Assembly (NCBI GenBank): GCA_947630845.1
Contig: CANRJB010000005.1
Location: forward strand, 62,001 to 126,000
From: an uncultured Clostridia bacterium
Lineage (GTDB): Bacteria > Bacillota > Clostridia > Oscillospirales > Ruminococcaceae
Reading direction: 5' to 3'
Length of the DNA stretch: 64,000 nucleotides
Shown here in pieces: positions 56,367-63,335 of the stretch (its first letter is position 1; every line of letters starts with the position of its first letter). The translations under genes and the position numbers were made by a program. The notes under the pieces were generated by a model. That model saw nothing but the letters and a program-made list of their open reading frames with translations, searched no databases and was not told where the DNA came from.

Positions 56367-57552
56367 TGATTTCCTCCACCCTTACTTTCATGCTGCCGTC
56401 ATGCAGGCAGATGCGGAGCTGTTCTCCGTTCTGTGCATCCCTGACACCTGACAGCAAACTGTCATTTTCATGGTATACTGCTGCATATCCTCTTTGCAGA
56501 ACACGGAGCGGATCGAGCTGTGTCAGTTTCTCCTGCATTGTTGTATATGCTGCAAGTTTCCGCTCCAGACAGAGCTGCATGCTCTTTTCTATCCGTTCTG
56601 TCATACGACGGCATTCTTCCATCTGAAGGCGGATACGGTAGTCCGGACGGCACTGTATCAGTCTGTGCTTCATCTGTGCGATCTGCTGCCGCCGACCGGC
56701 AAGGAAAGCTGTATAGTTCTGCCGCAACCGGTTTTCCATTATCTGTACCTGTTCGTGGAGATGTACCGTTTCCGGTACGGCAAGCTCTGCCGCTGCCGAT
56801 GGTGTCGGCGCACGGCGGTCAGCAACGGCATCCGCAATGGTAAAGTCTGTCTCATGCCCGACTGCCGAGATCAGCGGCACGGGACAGTCATAGATGGCAT
56901 AGGCAACATTTTCCGCATTGAAAGCATCCAGATCCTCTGCTGTTCCCCCACCCCTGCCAAGTATCAGCACATCACAGTTTTGTGTTCCTGCATAACGTAT
57001 CGCCTCTGTTATGTTTGCTGCCGCCTGTGTTCCTTGCACAAGTACAGGAAATACTTTCACCTGTACGACCGGACAGCGTCTTTGCAGGATGTTCAGGATA
57101 TCCTGCAATGCTGCGCCTGTACCGGAAGTAATAACGCCGACTGTCTGTGGAAATACAGGGAGCTGACGTTTGGCAGACTCATCAAATAGTCCTCCCTCAC
57201 GCAGCTTTTTCTTTCGTTCTTCAAGCTGCTGCTGTACGGTACCCATACCTTCCGGAAGCATGTCCCATACATTTAATTGGTAGATACCGCCTGCCTCATA
57301 GACTGTGACACCGGCACTTATCATTACCTTCATTCCGTCTTCCGGTCGGAAACGCAGCCGTCCTGCCATTCCTCGGAACATGACTGCCTTTACGACACTG
57401 TTTCCATCCTTCACAGAAAAATAGAGATGTCCGGAGGTATGTGCCTTAAAATTGGAAATTTCTCCCCTCAGCCAGATATGCGTCAGGTTCTCATCTTTTT
57501 TGACAAGTTCTGCTACGTAATGATTCAGTTCTGTGACTGTAAATGTTCGCAT
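56356..57552 (-). CDS. xseA: Exodeoxyribonuclease VII large subunit
   Basis: Nuclease subunit degrading single-stranded DNA. The 398-residue protein has an N-terminal OB fold (TVTELNHYVAELVKKDENLT, WLRGEISNFKAHTSGHLYFS) and a catalytic domain with VGVITSGTGAALQDILNIL, LILGRGGGTAEDLDAFN and SAVGHETDFTIADAVADRRA, then coiled coils. ATG 57552 lies inside the end of the TsaD-like gene (28-base overlap). Confidence 0.95.
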   Translation of the reverse strand: MRTFTVTELNHYVAELVKKDENLTHIWLRGEISNFKAHTSGHLYFSVKDGNSVVKAVMFRGMAGRLRFRPEDGMKVMISAGVTVYEAGGIYQLNVWDMLPEGMGTVQQQLEERKKKLREGGLFDESAKRQLPVFPQTVGVITSGTGAALQDILNILQRRCPVVQVKVFPVLVQGTQAAANITEAIRYAGTQNCDVLILGRGGGTAEDLDAFNAENVAYAIYDCPVPLISAVGHETDFTIADAVADRRAPTPSAAAELAVPETVHLHEQVQIMENRLRQNYTAFLAGRRQQIAQMKHRLIQCRPDYRIRLQMEECRRMTERIEKSMQLCLERKLAAYTTMQEKLTQLDPLRVLQRGYAAVYHENDSLLSGVRDAQNGEQLRICLHDGSMKVRVEEINAV

Positions 57553-58487
57553 GTTTCCCCCTGTTCTGCGCATACTGCTGCATAAATCGCTGTGCCGGCA
57601 GCATTGTCGCAGGAAAACTCCGGTGCTGCAAAATAACGGTTTTCCTTTTCCAACCGTCTCCGGATGAGCATATCCGACATGACACCGCCTGCATAGACCA
57701 CAGGCAGCTCAGGATGCTGTGAAAGGACAGCATCCGTCATTTCCAGCACCACTTCGGAAATAGCCGTAAGACAGCGTTTTGCCACATTCTCCGGCGGTTC
57801 GCCTTTTTCATAGGCAGTCCGGCACTGGTTCTCCAGTCCCGACAGGCAGCAGTCTGCCCCCTTCATGGTAGGATGATAATGAAACACAGCGTCGCTCTGC
57901 ATTGCCAGTTGTTCCAGTGCTGCGCCGCATGGAAACGACAGTCCCAGCATGACACCGACCCTGTCGATCACTTGTCCGGCTTTCAGGTCAAGGGAGGATG
58001 CCAATGGTATGATGTGCAGCAGCTCTGCTGCATCCGGCTCACACAGCACACAGTCTGTCGTCCCGCCGCTTACATGAAAGGCAATAAATGCCCCATGCAG
58101 CAGAGAAAGCTGCCCGGCAGAATAAAGAGCGGCAAGCACATGTCCGATCTGATGGCTTGTCCGGTATACAGGGACAGACAATGCCTGTCCCAGCACTCGT
58201 GCTGTACCCTCACCGCACAGAAAACATGGCATATAAGAACCGTCCGCATTCCTCGGACGAACAGACACCCCGATACCATCAATTGCCCCTTGCGGCAGGG
58301 AAAGTCCGGACAGTACCTCCGGGAGCTGTACTGTGTGGTGGAATACGGCATCACTCTGACGCAGCCCTCTCTCCCCCTGTCTGACCGGGAGCAGCTTCTT
58401 TGCCTGTGTGATGGTACCGGCTGCGCTGTCATACAGGGCAGCCGATGTGGTGTAGTTGCTTGTATCCAGTCCAAGATACAGTGCCAT
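57525..58487 (-). CDS. TsaD-like (Kae1/peptidase M22) paralogue
   Basis: A 320-residue ASKHA-fold protein resembling TsaD but more divergent. It keeps the metal-binding HQIGHVLAA (HxxGH), FHVSGGTTDCVL and the C-terminal VVYAGGVMSDMLIRRR with CDNAAGTAIYA. The order nusB, M22-like gene, xseA, xseB recurs in Ruminococcaceae. The usual TsaD sits with tsaB and tsaE, which are not near, so this is more likely a paralogue of unknown role than the main t6A enzyme. Start overlaps the nusB stop by one base. Confidence 0.8.
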   Translation of the reverse strand: MALYLGLDTSNYTTSAALYDSAAGTITQAKKLLPVRQGERGLRQSDAVFHHTVQLPEVLSGLSLPQGAIDGIGVSVRPRNADGSYMPCFLCGEGTARVLGQALSVPVYRTSHQIGHVLAALYSAGQLSLLHGAFIAFHVSGGTTDCVLCEPDAAELLHIIPLASSLDLKAGQVIDRVGVMLGLSFPCGAALEQLAMQSDAVFHYHPTMKGADCCLSGLENQCRTAYEKGEPPENVAKRCLTAISEVVLEMTDAVLSQHPELPVVYAGGVMSDMLIRRRLEKENRYFAAPEFSCDNAAGTAIYAAVCAEQGETCEHLQSQN

Positions 58488-58903
58488 TATGTCTCCTCCT
58501 GTGACTGGAAAGGAAGGCTTCTGGTATACGTGCCGAGTACGCCATTGATGAAGGCAGTATCTTCCTGAAAGGCATATTTTTCCGAAAGACCGATCGCCTC
58601 ACTGACTGCCACATTCACGGGTGTCTCCGGCTTATACCGGATCTCATAGATCGCCATCCGCAGCAGGATCAGGTTGACCCTTGCGATACGGGATACTGCC
58701 CGTTTCTTGCTGTAGGATGCGATCAGAGAATCCAGCTCATCGACATGGGCAAGCACCCCTTCCACAAAGTCCCGGACGTGCTGATCCACACTGATCTCCC
58801 CGGCTTCTTCAGCAACCTTATAAAGCTCCCCGATGTCGTCGTCCCGGAGGGATGCTTCAAATAGCAGCAAAAATACATTTTCTCTACGTTCATGCTTTGT
58901 CAT
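58487..58903 (-). CDS. nusB: Transcription antitermination factor NusB
   Basis: A 138-residue all-helical RNA-binding factor that with NusE promotes rRNA antitermination. Family segments are RRENVFLLLFEASLRDDDIG, ARVNLILLRMAIYEI and VAVSEAIGLSEKYAFQEDTA with FINGVLGT. 32 bases after asp23. Confidence 0.95.
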   Translation of the reverse strand: MTKHERRENVFLLLFEASLRDDDIGELYKVAEEAGEISVDQHVRDFVEGVLAHVDELDSLIASYSKKRAVSRIARVNLILLRMAIYEIRYKPETPVNVAVSEAIGLSEKYAFQEDTAFINGVLGTYTRSLPFQSQEET

Positions 58904-58935
58904 GACTTCCTATCCTTTCTGTCCGGCATGCTGTC

Positions 58936-59265
58936 TTACACGTCAGTCTCCATACCGCTGACTTCCACATGGACATGGACTGCTGTGACACCTGTCATGT
59001 CCTGAATCCCCTGCTTGACAGCTTTCTGCACCTGTTTGGCAACAGCAGCGGCACGAGAACCATTCTCAATGATGATGCTCACCTTTACAGAGATCGCACC
59101 GCCCAGATTGCGGATCAGCACAGGCTTTGCCAGAAGATTCCGGAGTGTCCGCTCCCCACAGAGTCTTGCTACGCCTGCAACATCCTCTGCTGCAAGTGCA
59201 GCCACCCTGCAAAGCACCTCGTCAGAAATGTTGACAGTTCTGCCGGCAGATTTTACTTGATCCAT
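58936..59265 (-). CDS. Asp23/Gls24 family envelope stress protein
   Basis: A 109-residue Asp23/Gls24 domain protein: NISDEVLCRVAALAAEDVAG, then the second half with VKVSIIIENGSRAAAVAKQV. B. subtilis YqhY at the same place next to nusB affects fatty acid synthesis control; that role is only suggested here by synteny. GAAAGGATG precedes the ATG. It has its own sigma-A promoter and a palindrome in its leader. Confidence 0.92.
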   Translation of the reverse strand: MDQVKSAGRTVNISDEVLCRVAALAAEDVAGVARLCGERTLRNLLAKPVLIRNLGGAISVKVSIIIENGSRAAAVAKQVQKAVKQGIQDMTGVTAVHVHVEVSGMETDV

Positions 59266-59286
59266 AATAGAACATCCTTTCTTGGT

Positions 59287-59314
59287 CAGTATATGGCATA
59301 TATTCCATATACTG
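59287..59314. promoter_or_regulatory. Palindrome in the asp23 leader
   Basis: A perfect 10-base inverted repeat (CAGTATATGG with CCATATACTG, 8-base spacer) lies between the -10 box and the asp23 ribosome site. It has no T-tract and looks more like an operator or RNA structure than a terminator. Confidence 0.5.
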
Positions 59315-59358
59315 GTAAATATGTACGTTTTTTTCTTAAAAATAGCGTCCTCATTACT

Positions 59359-59387
59359 ATTATACCAAATTTTTCAGAAAAGTACAA
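59359..59387 (-). promoter_or_regulatory. Sigma-A-like promoter for asp23-nusB and downstream genes
   Basis: Reverse strand TTGTAC, 17-base spacer, TATAAT, directly after the spoIIIAH stop codon. It would give the downstream housekeeping genes vegetative transcription independent of the sporulation operon. Confidence 0.7.
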
Positions 59388-59957
59388 CTACTTTACTTCA
59401 AAAATTCTGATATTTTCTGAAGAAATTGAAACTTCTCCTAAAATGATGTCTTTGATGAGTGCCGCATCTGCTGCTTCCAGCCCATCGGAGCGCACAACGA
59501 CCTTCGCTGAATCGCCGTCAAGATAGACCACGCAGTCCTCAAAACCCTGTGAACAGATAAGAGATTCGATATTCCCTTCGCTTTCGATCAGGCTGGACAG
59601 CTCCACTGCATCGAGTGCGGTCGTGACTGCCTCGTCCTCTGTGATATCTCCGCCGCCCATGATCATCTGAAGTGTCTGGACTGCCTCGTCACGATTGGTT
59701 GTTTTTTCCAGACGTGCCTTTGCAAAATAGTCGGCAGCAGGATCAGCTTCGGCATTGACCGGTTCTTCTTCCGGCTCGGCATTGACAAATTCTGTGTCTC
59801 CGTAATGTGTCCCGGAAGAGTCGATCTCCGTGACAGGAGTCGTCAGCTCCTCTGTCCGGGAGAGAGAATAGTTGATATAAACTGCGATCGCCAGCATGGC
59901 AGTCAGACAGGACAGGATGATCTGACGCTTTCCAATGATAACAGATGGCTTTTTCAT
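59388..59957 (-). CDS. spoIIIAH: Stage III sporulation protein AH
   Basis: Mother-cell membrane protein that pairs with SpoIIQ across the intermembrane space to build the forespore feeding channel. The 189-residue protein has a membrane segment (IILSCLTAMLAIAVYINYSL) near the N-terminus, an acidic linker, then the YscJ/FliF-like ring-building domain (AVTTALDAVELSSLIESEGN, CVVYLDGDSAKVVVRSDGL). ATG 59957 starts MKKPSVIIGKR; AAAGGAG lies upstream. Last gene of the spoIIIA operon. Confidence 0.92.
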   Translation of the reverse strand: MKKPSVIIGKRQIILSCLTAMLAIAVYINYSLSRTEELTTPVTEIDSSGTHYGDTEFVNAEPEEEPVNAEADPAADYFAKARLEKTTNRDEAVQTLQMIMGGGDITEDEAVTTALDAVELSSLIESEGNIESLICSQGFEDCVVYLDGDSAKVVVRSDGLEAADAALIKDIILGEVSISSENIRIFEVK

Positions 59958-59971
59958 AAGATAGACTCCTT

Positions 59972-60484
59972 TCAGCTTGCAAGCTTTGTGACATAGATCT
60001 GTGTGGTGGACAATCCACACGCAACCCCGACAGCTTTATATACCGCTTCCTGTACAGATATGTCTGCCCCCCCTTCACAGGCGACCACGACACCTGTGAT
60101 CGCCGGATGTGCAACAGATTCCAGCAGCGGTTCACGGCTGCTTCCTCCGACTGTGACATAGCTCGTGCTGCTGCGTACCTGATCGCCTGAAACAGAGCGG
60201 TCATCGGTTCTGGCATAGCGGTACTCCTCACTGCCGCCAAGGGTCACGAGTACCTCTGCTTTTCCGACACCGGAGATCGAACCGAGCATCGCCGTCAACT
60301 GCGTTTCAAGGGAAAGACGGTATTCCTCCTGCGAGACAGAGGTATCCTCTGTCTCCGGCTGTACCGGTTCCGATTTTCCGAAGGAAGATAACAGAATGAA
60401 GCCCATGCCAACTAACCCTAAAATAACAATGCTGTGCAGCAGCAGATCTTTCTTCCCGAGTTCAGGAAAGAACTTCCGTAACAC
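59972..60484 (-). CDS. spoIIIAG: Stage III sporulation protein AG
   Basis: Ring-forming component of the SpoIIIA-SpoIIQ channel. The 170-residue protein has one transmembrane helix (LLLHSIVILGLVGMGFILLS) and the ring domain with GSISGVGKAEVLVTLGGSEE and GVVVACEGGADISVQEAVYK. It starts with GTG at 60484 behind GGAGGTG and overlaps the spoIIIAF stop. Confidence 0.93.
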   Translation of the reverse strand: MLRKFFPELGKKDLLLHSIVILGLVGMGFILLSSFGKSEPVQPETEDTSVSQEEYRLSLETQLTAMLGSISGVGKAEVLVTLGGSEEYRYARTDDRSVSGDQVRSSTSYVTVGGSSREPLLESVAHPAITGVVVACEGGADISVQEAVYKAVGVACGLSTTQIYVTKLAS

Positions 60485-60932
60485 GGATGTTCACCTCCTC
60501 TCCCAATACCTCCTCCAGCACGGCACATGCACCGGCAAAGTCGTCGCACTCTGCTTCGATGTCACTACAATATATGCATTCTTCCTCATCAATATACAAT
60601 GTTGCTTTCATTTTCGTACAACTGATTCCCTCAGATGCCAATTTTTCAATGAGTGCCTGTTCCGTGCAATGAGTCACTTCTTTCAGGAGCTGCTCCTCCA
60701 TACCGGCTGTCAGCATTTCTTCATGCTGCTGCGCCTGTTCCTCTGCAAATACACCAAGATCTGACGGAAATTCGATCTGCATGACTGGTGCTGCAAGACA
60801 GATGACAAATAAAATGGAAACCAGAAACCGTATCTGCCGCTCCAATGCTTTGCCGGGTCGTATCAGGCTGATGATGCCGACTGCTGCACTCAGCATACAG
60901 GCACTGAGTACGGCTGTTTTCATCTGCTCCAT
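60462..60932 (-). CDS. spoIIIAF: Stage III sporulation protein AF
   Basis: A 156-residue protein with two N-terminal transmembrane helices (LSACMLSAAVGIISLI, FLVSILFVICLAAPV) and a soluble C-terminal domain (KMKATLYIDEEECIYCSDIE), as in SpoIIIAF of the mother-cell complex. ATG 60932 fits; 10 bases after spoIIIAE. Overlaps spoIIIAG by 23 bases. Confidence 0.88.
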   Translation of the reverse strand: MEQMKTAVLSACMLSAAVGIISLIRPGKALERQIRFLVSILFVICLAAPVMQIEFPSDLGVFAEEQAQQHEEMLTAGMEEQLLKEVTHCTEQALIEKLASEGISCTKMKATLYIDEEECIYCSDIEAECDDFAGACAVLEEVLGEEVNIRVTEVLS

Positions 60933-60942
60933 GCCATTCCCC

Positions 60943-62061
60943 CTATCCGGTTGAAACATTGCCGCCAAGCAGCATCATGACGGCTGTGGAAAAGATAAAC
61001 ATAACAGAAAAGCTGACTGCGGCTGAAAATCCCGTTGCCAGCACACACTCCATGTTCCGGAATAGTTTTGTCAGATGTGATGAGGCAAACAGCTCCGCTG
61101 CTGCCGCTGCCACTGATGTCAGCATACGGTAAATGCCAAGCTTGAGTAACACCGGCAGCAGGAGCGATGCCATCGCCAGAATACCGATCATGCCTACCCC
61201 TGACCGCAGTACATTCATACTTCCAAGCACTGCCGTGTAGGCATCCGATACCGCACCGCCGATAAATGGCACTAAACCGGATATCATGTACTTTGCCGCC
61301 TTTGTCGTGGCTCTGTCGGCAGAAACAGCAACCATGCTCTGGATCGAAAGCAGTCCCAGAAACAGTGCCATCAGCAATCCGAGGATCCATGCGGCAACCT
61401 TCTGGATACATCTGATGACCCCTGCCAGAGAAATCGAAGGATTGACAGCATCCACGATGCTCATCGCAAGACACATACTCAGCAATGGAAACAGCAGTCT
61501 GGTCGCTGCCTCCATCGCCAGCTCACAGAGAAGGGCAATGCTGCTGCGATAGACGGCTGCTGTTGTGATGCCGCCGCTGACGGTGAGGATGCTTCCGAAA
61601 ACAGCGGAATAAGTCAGCGTAAAATCCGCTGTATGCTCAAGTACTGATGCCGATTGCAAGAATGCGCAGATGACCGGCTCTGACACGATGCCAACTGCAC
61701 ACAGAACACATACCGTCTCATACACACTGCCCACTGCATCTTCTGCCCCACGAAAGCTGTCTGCGAGGGCAGACAGTAAAATGACACCCATCAGCAATGC
61801 AAGCGTTGTCAGCGGTTCTGATAATTCCTCTGTAAACATCTTCCAGACCTGATGCAGTACATCTTTGGGAGACAGAGAGGTCAGTGCGGATGGGTCGGAC
61901 AGGTCATATTCCTCCGGCAGAAATTCCGTCAGCTCGTCCGCTCCGCTTGCTGAAAACAGCTCTGACAAAGTATCATCATATGTATACTCTGCGTGGGCGG
62001 TCAGATGCGTGAAGGTCAGACAGCATAAAAGAACCGTCAGAAGTGTTGCCAGATGCTTCAT
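60943..62061 (-). CDS. spoIIIAE: Stage III sporulation protein AE
   Basis: A 372-residue polytopic membrane protein with a signal peptide-like start (MKHLATLLTVLLCCLTFTHL) and about seven helices. Conserved parts are ALADSFRGAEDAVGSVYETV, YMISGLVPFIGGAVSDAYTA and GVGMIGILAMASLLLPVLLK. SpoIIIAE is thought to form the membrane base of the channel. The start overlaps the spoIIIAD stop by four bases. Confidence 0.95.
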   Translation of the reverse strand: MKHLATLLTVLLCCLTFTHLTAHAEYTYDDTLSELFSASGADELTEFLPEEYDLSDPSALTSLSPKDVLHQVWKMFTEELSEPLTTLALLMGVILLSALADSFRGAEDAVGSVYETVCVLCAVGIVSEPVICAFLQSASVLEHTADFTLTYSAVFGSILTVSGGITTAAVYRSSIALLCELAMEAATRLLFPLLSMCLAMSIVDAVNPSISLAGVIRCIQKVAAWILGLLMALFLGLLSIQSMVAVSADRATTKAAKYMISGLVPFIGGAVSDAYTAVLGSMNVLRSGVGMIGILAMASLLLPVLLKLGIYRMLTSVAAAAAELFASSHLTKLFRNMECVLATGFSAAVSFSVMFIFSTAVMMLLGGNVSTG

Positions 62062-62444
62062 CCGATCACCCCCAACACAGTTTCAGCCAGTGTCACAAAC
62101 AGTGGAAGTGCCAGTGCTACCAGACAGATCCTGCCGCAAAGCGTGATAGCTGTGCCGATCGCATGTTCTCCACAGTCCTTGCAGGTGTCAGCACCAAGCT
62201 GTGTCAGATAGGAGATCCCGATCGCCTTGCAGATAACGGTAAAATATTCCGGTGCAAGACTGCTCTGGGCATAAAGACCGGATGCTGTTGTGATGATGCG
62301 GCTCAGCTCCGGTACTGCCCCGATCAGCAGCACAATGCAGATCGCTGCTCCGAGCAGTGCAGCCTGTGGTCTGTGGTAGTCACGCAGAACCAGACACAGG
62401 ATGCATCCGATGATACACACAGCCGTCGTTGTCTGCATATTCAC
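62058..62444 (-). CDS. spoIIIAD: Stage III sporulation protein AD
   Basis: A 128-residue membrane protein with four hydrophobic segments and the family-typical AIGISYLTQLGADTCKDCGE. Resembles SpoIIIAC in its repeats. Overlaps spoIIIAC and spoIIIAE by four bases each. Confidence 0.95.
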   Translation of the reverse strand: MNMQTTTAVCIIGCILCLVLRDYHRPQAALLGAAICIVLLIGAVPELSRIITTASGLYAQSSLAPEYFTVICKAIGISYLTQLGADTCKDCGEHAIGTAITLCGRICLVALALPLFVTLAETVLGVIG

Positions 62445-62635
62445 AAGCCAAACACCGCCTTTACTGTATCAAACAATGTTCCGATCTGGTCGATAATAAG
62501 CATCAGCACAACCACAAGTCCGGCAAGCGTCGTCATCATCGCCTGCTCATCCCGCTCTGCCTTTTTCAGTACGATGTTCAGCACAGCGACAATGATGCCT
62601 GTCCCGGCAATCTTGAATATGAGGTCGATATCCAT
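62441..62635 (-). CDS. spoIIIAC: Stage III sporulation protein AC
   Basis: A 64-residue two-helix membrane protein: DIDLIFKIAGTGIIVAVLNI, then KKAERDEQAMMTTLAGLVVV, as in SpoIIIAC. AGGGAGGG precedes the ATG. In this genome it is separated from spoIIIAB by a 199-base spacer containing a palindromic repeat. Confidence 0.94.
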   Translation of the reverse strand: MDIDLIFKIAGTGIIVAVLNIVLKKAERDEQAMMTTLAGLVVVLMLIIDQIGTLFDTVKAVFGL

Positions 62636-62705
62636 TTCTTTTTACCCTCCCTGCCGTTGTGATACGGATCTTCCTGATTTTCGCAGACATACTCTGCCGC
62701 TGTTT

Positions 62706-62825
62706 CATACTGATTCTCTGTCGACAAAGTCAATAGAACGATAGCCGACGCAGAGAATCACAGCCTGCAAAGCAGGCATTCTCCTATCTTCCTATCGGGG
62801 TAGGGTAATAGGAAGTGCATATCAG
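62706..62825 (-). repeat. Dispersed palindromic element, copy B, inside the spoIIIA operon
   Basis: Reverse strand starts CTGATATGCACTTCCTATTA, continues with an ACCCCGA loop, a GCCTGCTTTGCAGGC hairpin and GGCTATCGTTCTATTGAC, and ends AGAGAATCAGTATG. This is the longest copy and shares segments with every other copy. It fills most of the spoIIIAB-spoIIIAC gap, where nothing else is visible. Confidence 0.65.
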
Positions 62826-62834
62826 AAATCGATA

Positions 62835-63335
62835 TTATAGGAGCAGCACTGCGATCATTGCTCCGCCAAGTATTCCCAATGCCCTGTAAAGCTTGCCCTG
62901 CCGCCGGTAACGTTCTCTTGATTCGGATGCGGCTCTCTGTAAACGTGAGCTGTGCAGAGCAATTGCAGAAAGCTGTCCGGAGATATCCGTCGTACCAAGC
63001 ACCTCCCCAAGACTGCACAGGATCTCCTTTGCTCCCTTCGGCACAGATGCATCCGCATAGACTGCATCACTCCAGATTCCCGATGGCGGTATTCCGGGTG
63101 ACAGCCTTTCACATACTGCCCGCAAAAAATCAAACTGTCTGAAAGATGGCTGCGCAGACAGCGTGTACAGCAGCTCGTCCAGTTCCGGACTCTGACAGCG
63201 GATATAGGCTGAACAGCTCTCTGTCAGGGAGAGCAGCCGTTCATATGCTATGACCTCGCAGCGCAGCTTTGCGGCTGCATACATACCAGCACCGGTACAT
63301 GCCAGTATGATGCAGATGATTCCTGTCAGCTTCAT
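62835..63335 (-). CDS. spoIIIAB: Stage III sporulation protein AB
   Basis: A 166-residue protein with N- and C-terminal transmembrane helices (LTGIICIILACTGAGMYAAA; ALGILGGAMIAVLLL) and a helical domain between (YERLLSLTESCSAYIRCQSP, SLGEVLGTTDISGQL), as in SpoIIIAB, whose fold resembles GspF-type pilus/secretion proteins. Overlaps spoIIIAA by four bases. Confidence 0.92.
   Translation of the reverse strand: MKLTGIICIILACTGAGMYAAAKLRCEVIAYERLLSLTESCSAYIRCQSPELDELLYTLSAQPSFRQFDFLRAVCERLSPGIPPSGIWSDAVYADASVPKGAKEILCSLGEVLGTTDISGQLSAIALHSSRLQRAASESRERYRRQGKLYRALGILGGAMIAVLLL

Noticed and set aside
57525..58487. Calling this gene tsaD outright
   Set aside because: Sequence is more divergent than normal TsaD and tsaB/tsaE are not nearby, so it is listed as a TsaD-like paralogue.
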